Positions 1 to 5,527 of a DNA stretch of 6,778 nucleotides are shown here, piece by piece (positions within the stretch are counted from its first letter, which is position 1; every line of letters begins with the position of its first letter). The translations under genes and the position numbers were made by a program. Origin of the DNA: Burkholderiales bacterium (lineage in GTDB: Bacteria > Pseudomonadota > Gammaproteobacteria > Burkholderiales > Burkholderiaceae_C); the NCBI GenBank assembly GCA_011390055.1, contig JAABTC010000096.1:1-6778 (forward strand). The letters run 5' to 3'. The notes under the pieces were generated by a model. It was not told the origin of the DNA. It saw nothing but the letters and a program-made list of their open reading frames with translations, and searched no databases.

Positions 1-629
1 ACACGCCACGCACGACCATCGTCGCCTGCGTGATGCAAGGCAAGGCCGCCTACTGGGCCCACTGCGGTGATTCGCGCCTGTACATGGTGCGCGGTGACAA
101 GCTGATCGCCCGCACGCGCGACCATTCGTACACCGAGCTGCAGGAAACGCTGTCGCACGTGGTGCCGATGGGCGAGAAGTTCAACCGCAACGTGCTCTTC
201 ACCTGCCTGGGCAGCCCGGGCAAGCCGGTCGTCGACACCGCCGGCCCGCTGTTGCTGCATGCGGGAGATCGCATGCTGCTGTGCTCCGACGGGCTGTGGG
301 GCGCGGTCACCGACAACGTGATCGCCGAGCAATTGGCCCAGCGTCCGATCTCCGACTCCGCCCCCGAGCTGGTCGAGCAGGCCTTGCGCAACGCCGGGCC
401 GAAGAGCGACAACGTGACCGTGATCTCGGTGGAGTGGGAATCGGCCGAAGACAGCGATGGTGCGGCCGGCGTCTCGACCCAGAGCCTAGGCGACGAGGTC
501 TTCGCCTCGACCATCCAGGCCAGCGTGATCGGCGATCTTGCCTCCGATGAGCTCGACGAAGCCGAGATCGAACGCTCGATCAAGGAAATCAACGACGCGA
601 TCCGGCGTTCGAACGAAAAGAAGACCTGA
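1..629 (+). CDS. PP2C-family Ser/Thr protein phosphatase, 5'-truncated by window edge
   Basis: This is the C-terminal part of a metal-dependent (Mg/Mn) PP2C phosphatase that removes phosphate from Ser/Thr residues. The reading frame is open from base 3, so the true start lies outside the window; the GTG/ATG at 30/33 is internal, because the preceding codons already read as phosphatase sequence (PRTTIVACV). Visible PP2C motifs are CGDSRLY (64–84), the downstream DHS, the metal-site block CSDGLW (282–299), and KSDNVTVIS near 402–428 with its metal-binding Asp. After the catalytic core comes a tail of about 65 residues (432–626) rich in Asp/Glu and ending in a predicted helix with basic residues, which is not part of the core fold. 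The stop TGA (627–629) shares one base with the rph ATG, indicating translational coupling. In Burkholderiales such phosphatases often neighbour a Ser/Thr kinase gene; that gene is not visible here, so a kinase partner is inference. Confidence 0.93.
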   Translation, partial: TPRTTIVACVMQGKAAYWAHCGDSRLYMVRGDKLIARTRDHSYTELQETLSHVVPMGEKFNRNVLFTCLGSPGKPVVDTAGPLLLHAGDRMLLCSDGLWGAVTDNVIAEQLAQRPISDSAPELVEQALRNAGPKSDNVTVISVEWESAEDSDGAAGVSTQSLGDEVFASTIQASVIGDLASDELDEAEIERSIKEINDAIRRSNEKKT

Positions 630-1357
630 TGACCGAATTCCTGCGCAACGCTGGCCGCACCGCCCACGCCCTGCGTCCCTTGCGCATCGAACGCGCCTAC
701 ACCAAGCATGCCGAAGGCTCGGTGCTGATCGCCTTCGGCGCCACGCAGGTGCTGTGCACCGCCTCGGTCGAGGAACGTGTCCCACCGCACAAGCGCGGCA
801 GCGGCCAGGGCTGGGTGACCGCCGAGTACGGCATGTTGCCGCGTGCCACCCACACCCGCAGCGACCGCGAGGCCGCGCGCGGCAAGCAGAGTGGTCGCAC
901 GCAGGAGATCCAGCGCCTGGTCGGCCGCTCGCTGCGCGCGGTGTTCGACCTCGCCAGTCTGGGTGAGCGCACCATCACGCTCGACTGCGACGTGCTGCAG
1001 GCCGATGGCGGCACCCGCACCGCAGCCATCACCGGCGCCTTCGTCGCGGCACACGACGCGGTCACGTGGCTGCTGGCCCAGGGCCGGATTGCCAAGAGCC
1101 CCATCCGCGACCACGTGGCCGCGATCTCGGTCGGCCTGCTCGAAGGCACCGCGCTGCTGGACCTCGAGTACAGCGAAGATTCGGTCTGCGACACCGACAT
1201 GAACGTCGTGATGACCGGCGCCGGCGCCTACGTCGAGGTGCAAGGCACCGCCGAGGGCGCCGCCTTCACCCGCACCCAGATGGACGCGTTGCTGGGTCTG
1301 GCCGAACGTGGCATCGCCGAGCTGGTGGCCGCGCAGAGGGCTGCGCTGGCCGCCTGA
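629..1357 (+). CDS. rph: RNase PH (tRNA nucleotidyltransferase)
   Basis: RNase PH is a phosphorolytic 3'-to-5' exoribonuclease that trims 3' ends of tRNA precursors and other RNAs in the cytoplasm using inorganic phosphate. The 242-residue product matches the family's usual length (about 238) from end to end. Hallmarks are KHAEGSVL (26–33), the block GQGWVTAEYGMLPRATHTR (59–77), SGRTQEIQRLVGRSLR (88–103) carrying the phosphate-site Arg, LDCDVLQADGGTRTA (118–132) with the GGTR phosphate-binding turn, and LDLEYSEDS...DTDMNVVMTG (177–197) with the acidic residues proposed to bind metal. The ATG overlaps the phosphatase stop by one base. The upstream Shine-Dalgarno is weak and purine-rich (AAAAGAAG), so coupling probably matters. 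No truncation or missing motif is seen. Identification is very secure. Confidence 0.98.
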   Translation: MTEFLRNAGRTAHALRPLRIERAYTKHAEGSVLIAFGATQVLCTASVEERVPPHKRGSGQGWVTAEYGMLPRATHTRSDREAARGKQSGRTQEIQRLVGRSLRAVFDLASLGERTITLDCDVLQADGGTRTAAITGAFVAAHDAVTWLLAQGRIAKSPIRDHVAAISVGLLEGTALLDLEYSEDSVCDTDMNVVMTGAGAYVEVQGTAEGAAFTRTQMDALLGLAERGIAELVAAQRAALAA

Positions 1358-1400
1358 TCGGCTGCGCGATGCTCCCTGGGACCGTGGTGCGCTTCGTGCC

Positions 1401-2042
1401 ATGAAGCTGGTGCTGGCGTCGAACAATGCCAAGAAGCTGAGCGAGCTGAAGAGCCTCTTCGCGGGCCTAGCGATCGAATTGCTGGCGCAGTCGACGCTCG
1501 GCATCGATGAAGCCGAGGAGCCGCATGCGAGCTTCGTCGAGAACGCCCTGGCGAAGGCGCGGCATGCGGCGCGTGCCGGTGGGTTGGCGGCCATCGCCGA
1601 CGACTCCGGCCTGTGCGTCGCGTCCCTGGGCGGCGCTCCGGGCGTGCATTCGGCGGTGTACGCCGGCGCGCCTGTGGCTTCCCACCCACCCACCGTCGAC
1701 CGCGAAAGCCTGCGGCGTGCGCAGGACGCCGCCAACAACGCGCTGCTGCTCGAGCGCCTGCACGGCGTCGCCGATCGCAGCGCCCGTTTCGTCAGCACGC
1801 TGGTGGCCGTGCGCCATGCCGACGATCCCGAGCCACTGATCGCCTTCGGCCGCTGGGAGGCTCGCGTGCTCGAGGCGCCGCGGGGCGAGGGGGGCTTCGG
1901 CTACGACCCGCTGGTCTGGATCGAAACGCTGGGCGCCAGCGTGGCCGAGCTCGACGCGGCACAAAAGAACCGGCTCAGTCACCGCGCGCTGGCTGCGGCC
2001 GAGATGCGCGTGCTGATGCGCGCGGCCTGGCAGCTCGGCTAG
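1401..2042 (+). CDS. rdgB: RdgB/HAM1 XTP/dITP pyrophosphatase
   Basis: This enzyme hydrolyses non-canonical purine triphosphates (dITP, XTP, ITP) to monophosphate and pyrophosphate, keeping deaminated purines out of DNA and RNA. The start at ATG 1401 gives the canonical N-terminus MKLVLASNNAKKLSEL; the frame stays open further upstream, but that sequence overlaps rph and is not family-like. Motifs in the 213-residue product are SNNAKK (7–12), FVENALAKAR (46–55), IADDSGL (65–71) with the catalytic Asp, GGFGYDPL (164–171) and LSHR (192–195). At 213 residues it is longer than E. coli RdgB (197 aa). The extra length lies between SAVY (84–87) and ARF (128–130), where an additional loop of roughly 16 residues replaces a shorter linker. 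It is 43 bp after rph and 1 bp before hemW, consistent with one operon. Confidence 0.97.
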   Translation: MKLVLASNNAKKLSELKSLFAGLAIELLAQSTLGIDEAEEPHASFVENALAKARHAARAGGLAAIADDSGLCVASLGGAPGVHSAVYAGAPVASHPPTVDRESLRRAQDAANNALLLERLHGVADRSARFVSTLVAVRHADDPEPLIAFGRWEARVLEAPRGEGGFGYDPLVWIETLGASVAELDAAQKNRLSHRALAAAEMRVLMRAAWQLG

Positions 2043-2043
2043 T

Positions 2044-3246
2044 GTGAAAGAAAGCCCGATCCGCATCCACCCGCGCGCGTCCGCGTTGCCGGCTGGCAGC
2101 GTGCGCCTGAGCGCACTGCCGCCGCTGGCCTTGTACGTGCACCTGCCGTGGTGCTTGAAGAAGTGTCCCTACTGCGATTTCAATTCGCACGCGTCGGGCA
2201 CCGGCGATCTGCCTGAAGCGCGCTACCTCGATGCGCTGGTGGCCGACCTGGATGCAGCGTTGCCCCAGGTATGGGGCCGCCGCATCCACAGCGTCTTCGT
2301 CGGTGGCGGCACGCCCAGCCTCTTTTCGCCCGACAGCATCGACCGCCTGCTCGCTGCGGTGCGAGCCCGTCTGCCCCTGGAGCCCGGCTGCGAGATCACG
2401 CTGGAGGCCAACCCCGGCACCTTCGAGCGCGACCGCTTCCGTGCCTTCCGTGCGGCGGGCGTGACACGCCTGTCGGTGGGTGTGCAAAGCTTCGACGACG
2501 CGATGCTCGCGCGCCTGGGCCGCGTGCACGACGGGCGGCAGGCACGCGAAGCGCTGGCCGAAGCGCGCGAGGCGTTCGTGACCTACAACCTTGACCTGAT
2601 GTATGCCTTGCCGGGCCAGACCCTGCAGGCCCTGCACGCCGACCTCGACACCGCGCTGTCGTTCGAACCACCGCACCTGTCGATCTACCACCTGACCGTG
2701 GAGCCGAACACCGCGTTCGCGCTCGCGCCACCGGTGCTGCCCGACGACGACCTGGCCAGCGACATGCTGGACGCCATCGCCGAGCGCACCGCTGACGCCG
2801 GCCTGGCGCGCTACGAGGTCTCGGCCTTCGCCCGGCCCGGCCACCGTTGCGCGCACAACCTGAACTACTGGCAGTTCGGCGACTACCTGGGCCTTGGTGC
2901 GGGCGCGCACGGCAAGCTGAGCTTTCCCGACCGCATCGTGCGCCAGGTGCGCTGGCGCGAGCCGGCGATCTACATGGAGCGTGCGCTGGCGGGGCAGGCC
3001 GTCTCGAACGAGCAGGCGATCGCGCCCGACCAGCTGCCCATCGAGTACGTGATGAACACGCTGCGCCTGGTCGAGGGCTTCGAGCTCGCGCGCTTTGCCG
3101 AGCGCACGGGGCAGTCGGTGGGGCTGATCGACGCAGCGCTGCAGCGCGCGGCCGCGCGCGGGCTGGTCGAGCGCGACGCCTTTCGGGTGCGCCCGACGGC
3201 GCGCGGCTTCGACTTCCTGAACGATTTGCAGGGGCTGTTTCTGTGA
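2044..3246 (+). CDS. hemW: HemW, radical SAM heme chaperone (formerly HemN-like)
   Basis: This is a radical-SAM protein of the HemW group, which binds heme and is thought to deliver it to respiratory enzymes. The [4Fe-4S] motif is CLKKCPYCDF (37–46). The residue two past the last Cys is Phe, as in HemW, whereas true oxygen-independent coproporphyrinogen dehydrogenase (HemN) has a fourth Cys there. Other landmarks are ALYVHLPW before the cluster, VFVGGGTPSLF (84–94), LEANPGT (120–126), the SVGVQSFDD segment, NLDLMYALPGQT, and the C-terminal HemN_C-type region with NYWQFGDYLGLGAGAH. The 400-residue length fits the family. The start is GTG at 2044, one base after the rdgB stop. A GTG at 2101 is an alternative, but the intervening codons keep the same high third-position GC, so I prefer 2044. 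Many databases still call this family coproporphyrinogen III oxidase, which is probably wrong here. Confidence 0.96.
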   Translation: MKESPIRIHPRASALPAGSVRLSALPPLALYVHLPWCLKKCPYCDFNSHASGTGDLPEARYLDALVADLDAALPQVWGRRIHSVFVGGGTPSLFSPDSIDRLLAAVRARLPLEPGCEITLEANPGTFERDRFRAFRAAGVTRLSVGVQSFDDAMLARLGRVHDGRQAREALAEAREAFVTYNLDLMYALPGQTLQALHADLDTALSFEPPHLSIYHLTVEPNTAFALAPPVLPDDDLASDMLDAIAERTADAGLARYEVSAFARPGHRCAHNLNYWQFGDYLGLGAGAHGKLSFPDRIVRQVRWREPAIYMERALAGQAVSNEQAIAPDQLPIEYVMNTLRLVEGFELARFAERTGQSVGLIDAALQRAAARGLVERDAFRVRPTARGFDFLNDLQGLFL

Positions 3247-3312
3247 GGCCCGCAGGTGCCTCGGCCTCTTCGCAAACGTGGGAGTTGGCAGGTCCAGGCG
3301 CCTTTGTTCGCG

Positions 3313-3330
3313 GCGTCGCACGCGCGACGC
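3313..3330. repeat. Inverted repeat (7-bp stem, 4-nt loop) between hemW and the cyclase gene
   Basis: GCGTCGC (3313–3319) is followed by ACGC and then GCGACGC (3324–3330), a perfect 7-bp dyad. It lies where the -35 region of the putative TAGACT promoter would fall. No T-run follows it, so it does not look like an intrinsic terminator. It could be an operator dyad, an RNA hairpin, or chance in GC-rich DNA. Confidence 0.45.
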
Positions 3331-3335
3331 GCTGC

Positions 3336-3341
3336 TAGACT
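3336..3341 (+). promoter_or_regulatory. Putative -10 box (TAGACT) for the diguanylate cyclase gene
   Basis: TAGACT resembles a sigma-70 -10 hexamer and lies 10 bp before TTG 3352. A start site about 7 bp downstream would leave only a few untranslated bases, that is, a nearly leaderless mRNA. No convincing -35 hexamer is visible at 16–18 bp spacing; the area is instead occupied by the 3313–3330 dyad. The 10-mer TAGACTGGTC recurs on the minus strand in front of radC. This is a sequence-based guess only. Confidence 0.35.
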
Positions 3342-3351
3342 GGTCCGCACT

Positions 3352-4086
3352 TTGAGCGATGCAGCCAAGCTCCCGTTGCAGGTCGATACGGCCTTGTCGC
3401 TGCTGCGTCAGTCGGGGCAACCCGCACCGCTGGGCACGCCAGGCAGCCCCGAGTGGATGCAGGGCCTGATCGATGCGCTGTGCCAGTTGTCCAGCCGCGA
3501 TGCGCTCACGGGCCTGGCCAACCGGCGCCACTTCGAACTGGTGCTCGGCCGCGAGATCGATCGGGTGGCACGCGCGGGCGAGCCGGCATTGCTGCTGATC
3601 GTCGACATCGACCACTTCAAGCAGGTCAACGATCAGCATGGACACAACGCGGGCGACGAGGTGCTCAAGGCCGTGGCGCAAGCTCTGGTCGAGTGCGTGC
3701 GCCCGATGGACACCGTGGCGCGCATCGGCGGCGAAGAGTTCGCCATCGTGCTGCCGAATTGTTCGCCGGCCTTCGGCCCGACGGTGGCGGCGCGCGTGCG
3801 CCACTGCGTCGAGCGTCGCCAGGTCAAGATCGGCATGTCGCAGGAAATCGGCGTGACCATCAGCCTGGGCGGTGCCTTCGCACCTCAGTGGGTGCGATCT
3901 TCCGTGCGCCTGTGGCTCGAGCGCGCCGACCTGCAGCTCTACAACGCGAAGGCAGCCGGTCGCAACCGTGCTGCGTTCGAACCTGCGGCGGTGTCGATGG
4001 TCTCGGCCGAAGAAAAGGGCCTGCTGTTCCACATGTCGGAGTTCGGCTCGGTGGCAGTCGATCCTGAAACCGGATCGCCACCATGA
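3352..4086 (+). CDS. Soluble GGDEF diguanylate cyclase
   Basis: This protein is predicted to make cyclic di-GMP from two GTP. With TTG 3352 as start it has 244 residues: a short N-terminal part (1–46) without a recognisable sensor domain or membrane segment, a GGDEF domain (about 47–215), and a C-terminal tail of about 30 residues. Motifs are RDALTGLANRRHF (49–61), DIDHFKQVND (85–94) with metal and substrate residues, HNAGDEVL (98–105), the active-site GGEEF (126–130), and a product-inhibition I-site RPMD (117–120) placed exactly five residues before GGEEF. It therefore looks catalytically competent and feedback-inhibited. An upstream in-frame GTG at 3256 has a GAGG Shine-Dalgarno and would add 32 residues. 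However, those codons have about 62% G/C at third positions (against roughly 80% or more afterwards), include rare AGA and CGA, and contain a promoter-like box and a dyad, so I prefer 3352. The stop overlaps the next gene's ATG by four bases. Confidence 0.9.
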   Translation: MSDAAKLPLQVDTALSLLRQSGQPAPLGTPGSPEWMQGLIDALCQLSSRDALTGLANRRHFELVLGREIDRVARAGEPALLLIVDIDHFKQVNDQHGHNAGDEVLKAVAQALVECVRPMDTVARIGGEEFAIVLPNCSPAFGPTVAARVRHCVERRQVKIGMSQEIGVTISLGGAFAPQWVRSSVRLWLERADLQLYNAKAAGRNRAAFEPAAVSMVSAEEKGLLFHMSEFGSVAVDPETGSPP

Positions 4087-4880
4087 TGCTCACAAACCCC
4101 GAAGGCGCGCAGCCTGTGTCGACCCGACGCGCCCGCATCACCGCGGTGACCAGCGGCAAGGGCGGCGTGGGCAAGACCTTCGTCTCGGCCAACCTGGCCG
4201 CGGCGCTGGCCCGCCGCGGCGAGCGCGTGCTGGTGCTCGATGCCGACCTGGGCCTGGCCAACCTCGACGTGGTGCTGAACCTCAGCCCCAAGATCACGCT
4301 GCACGACGTCTTCGTCGGTAAACACGTGCTCCAGGATGCGATCCTGCCGGTGGCAGGTGGCTTCTCGGTGCTGCTGGCCGGCTCGGGCATGGTCGAGTAC
4401 TCGCGCCTGACGCCCGAGGTGCGCGACCAGCTGCTCGCGACCCTCGAAGCGGTGACGCCGCTCTTCGACCGCGTGCTGCTCGACACGGGTGCCGGCATCT
4501 CCGACGTCGTGCTCTACACGCTGTCGCTGGCGCATGACGTGCTGGTCGTCACCACCCCGGAGCCCACCGCGCTGACCGACGCCTACGCCACCATCAAGGT
4601 CCTGGCCGCGACGCAAGGCCGCCGTGCACTGTGGCTGGCGGTCAACCAGACCTTGCGGCACGGCGACGGGCGCACCATCGCACACCAGCTGCAGCGTGTG
4701 GTCGACCGCTTCGTCAACCCCGGCCTGGAAGCGCCGGTCCGGCTTGATTTCGTCGGCGAGGTGCCGACCGACCCGCATGTGCGCACCGCCGTGCAAAGGC
4801 GTCAGCTGCTGCTCGAGCTCTACCCTGGCACGCCGGCCGCGGCCGCAGTGCTGGCCATCGCCGGGCGCCTCGCACTCTAA
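4083..4880 (+). CDS. MinD/ParA-superfamily P-loop ATPase, FlhG-like
   Basis: This is a 265-residue deviant Walker-A ATPase of the SIMIBI (MinD/ParA/FlhG) class. It has the Walker A' motif SGKGGVGKT (24–32) with the signature Lys26 and catalytic Lys31, the switch segment LDADLGLANLDVVLNL (52–67), and Walker B VLLDTGAGIS (131–140). The phrases DADLGLANLD, DTGAGISD and TPEPTALTDAYATIK are most like FlhG/YlxH, the ATPase controlling flagellar number and position. It lacks the N-terminal DQAxxLR motif that classical FlhG uses to stimulate FlhF: here residues 1–18 are a short polar leader. It also ends in a small hydrophobic segment rather than a clear MinD-type amphipathic membrane helix. No flagellar gene is nearby. 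The ATG overlaps the cyclase stop (ATGA), with a second ATG three bases on, so the two proteins are probably made together. A role in positioning or regulating c-di-GMP signalling is inference. The stop overlaps the convergent smr stop. Confidence 0.93.
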   Translation: MMLTNPEGAQPVSTRRARITAVTSGKGGVGKTFVSANLAAALARRGERVLVLDADLGLANLDVVLNLSPKITLHDVFVGKHVLQDAILPVAGGFSVLLAGSGMVEYSRLTPEVRDQLLATLEAVTPLFDRVLLDTGAGISDVVLYTLSLAHDVLVVTTPEPTALTDAYATIKVLAATQGRRALWLAVNQTLRHGDGRTIAHQLQRVVDRFVNPGLEAPVRLDFVGEVPTDPHVRTAVQRRQLLLELYPGTPAAAAVLAIAGRLAL

Positions 4881-5527
4881 GTCTTTGCCGCGCGCTGCGA
4901 TCGCAGCAGCACCAGCAAGGCGCCGTGGCCGCCGTCGGCCGCGCGGGCCTGGGTGAAGGCGATGACCTGGTTCTTCTGCACCAGCCAGCGCTTGACCTTG
5001 TCCTTCAACACCGGTTCGCGGCCCGGTGAGCCGTTGCCCTTGCCGTGCACGACGCGCACGCAGCGCAGGCCGTCGCGTTCGGCCTGGCGCACGAAGGCGG
5101 TCAGGGCCTCACGCGCAGCGTCCCGGCGCAGGCCGTGCAGGTCGAGCTGGCGCTGGATCGACCAGTGTCCCTGGCGCAGGCGGCCCACCACGTCGGCGCC
5201 CAGGCCCGGACGGCGATAGCTCAGCGCATCGTCGGTGTCGAGCAGGGTCGTGACATCGAAATCGTCGGACAACGACGATGCCAGCGCGGCCGCTTCGTCC
5301 AGCTGGCGCTGGCGCGGCACGGGTTCGACCGGCGGGCGCGGCAAGTGGGCGTGTGTGCGCGCGCGCAGCGGCGTGACCGGGCCTGCATGGTTGCGAAAGC
5401 GATCGCGTTCCTCGCGTTCGCGCGCGGCGGCCTCGGCCAGCGCCGCCTGGCGCTCGGCCTGGGCCCGGGCTGCGTGCAGCATGCGCTCCTTCAGCGCCAC
5501 CAGGCGCGCCAGGTCCGCCGGCTTCAT
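4877..5527 (-). CDS. Smr-domain protein (SmrA/SmrB-like endonuclease family)
   Basis: This is a 216-residue protein with a C-terminal Smr domain. The N-terminal third (about 4–46) is Ala/Arg/Glu-rich and predicted to be a long helix or coiled coil. A linker follows containing LSYRRPGLGADVVGRLRQG (102–120), then the Smr domain: LDLHGLRRDAAREAL (128–142) with the catalytic-type DxH (Asp129, His131), VVHGKGNGS (159–167) and the C-terminal block WLVQKNQVIAFTQARAADGG followed by HGALLVLL (ending at 208). This layout matches the short proteobacterial Smr proteins; E. coli SmrB cleaves mRNA at collided ribosomes, but whether this one does is inference. The ATG directly follows the radC stop (TAGATG) and there is no clear Shine-Dalgarno, so translation is probably coupled. 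Its stop (CTA at 4877–4879 on the top strand) overlaps the TAA of the convergent ATPase gene. Confidence 0.94.
   Translation of the reverse strand: MKPADLARLVALKERMLHAARAQAERQAALAEAAAREREERDRFRNHAGPVTPLRARTHAHLPRPPVEPVPRQRQLDEAAALASSLSDDFDVTTLLDTDDALSYRRPGLGADVVGRLRQGHWSIQRQLDLHGLRRDAAREALTAFVRQAERDGLRCVRVVHGKGNGSPGREPVLKDKVKRWLVQKNQVIAFTQARAADGGHGALLVLLRSQRAAKT
4894..4907. repeat. 14-bp perfect palindrome inside the 3' end of the Smr gene
   Basis: GCTGCGATCGCAGC is an exact 14-bp palindrome with the core GCGATCGC. It lies just beyond the convergent stop codons of the ATPase and Smr genes, within smr coding sequence. It has no spacer, so as RNA it could form only a short stem, and no T-run follows on either strand. 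It could be a protein-binding or methylation-target site, or chance. Confidence 0.4.

Noticed and set aside
1358..1400. Separate promoter or terminator between rph and rdgB
   Set aside because: The 43-bp gap shows no -10-like box, no clear hairpin and no T-run; read-through within one operon is the simpler reading.
50..1798. 582-codon open frame on the minus strand
   Set aside because: Antisense to PP2C, rph and rdgB, all of which have clear family motifs. The translation is low-complexity Ser/Ala/Arg-rich sequence with no recognisable domain, as expected from the mirror of high-GC codons.
2101..2103. Alternative hemW start at GTG 2101
   Set aside because: The 19 codons from 2044 keep high third-position GC and the 1-bp gap to rdgB fits tight coupling; no better Shine-Dalgarno supports 2101.
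2044..3246. Coproporphyrinogen III dehydrogenase (HemN) assignment
   Set aside because: The cluster motif CxxxCxxCxF lacks HemN's additional Cys and the N-terminus is that of HemW, so the heme chaperone call is preferred.
3245..3268. GAGGC/GCCTC or GAGGCC/GGCCTC pairing at the hemW stop, considered as a terminator
   Set aside because: The stem is only 5–6 bp with an 8–12 nt loop and no following T-run, so it does not meet the pattern of an intrinsic terminator.
1975..4032. 685-codon open frame on the minus strand
   Set aside because: Antisense to hemW and the GGDEF gene. Its composition (Arg, His, Gln, Ala, Val rich) is typical of a shadow frame in GC-rich DNA, with no motif or plausible neighbours.
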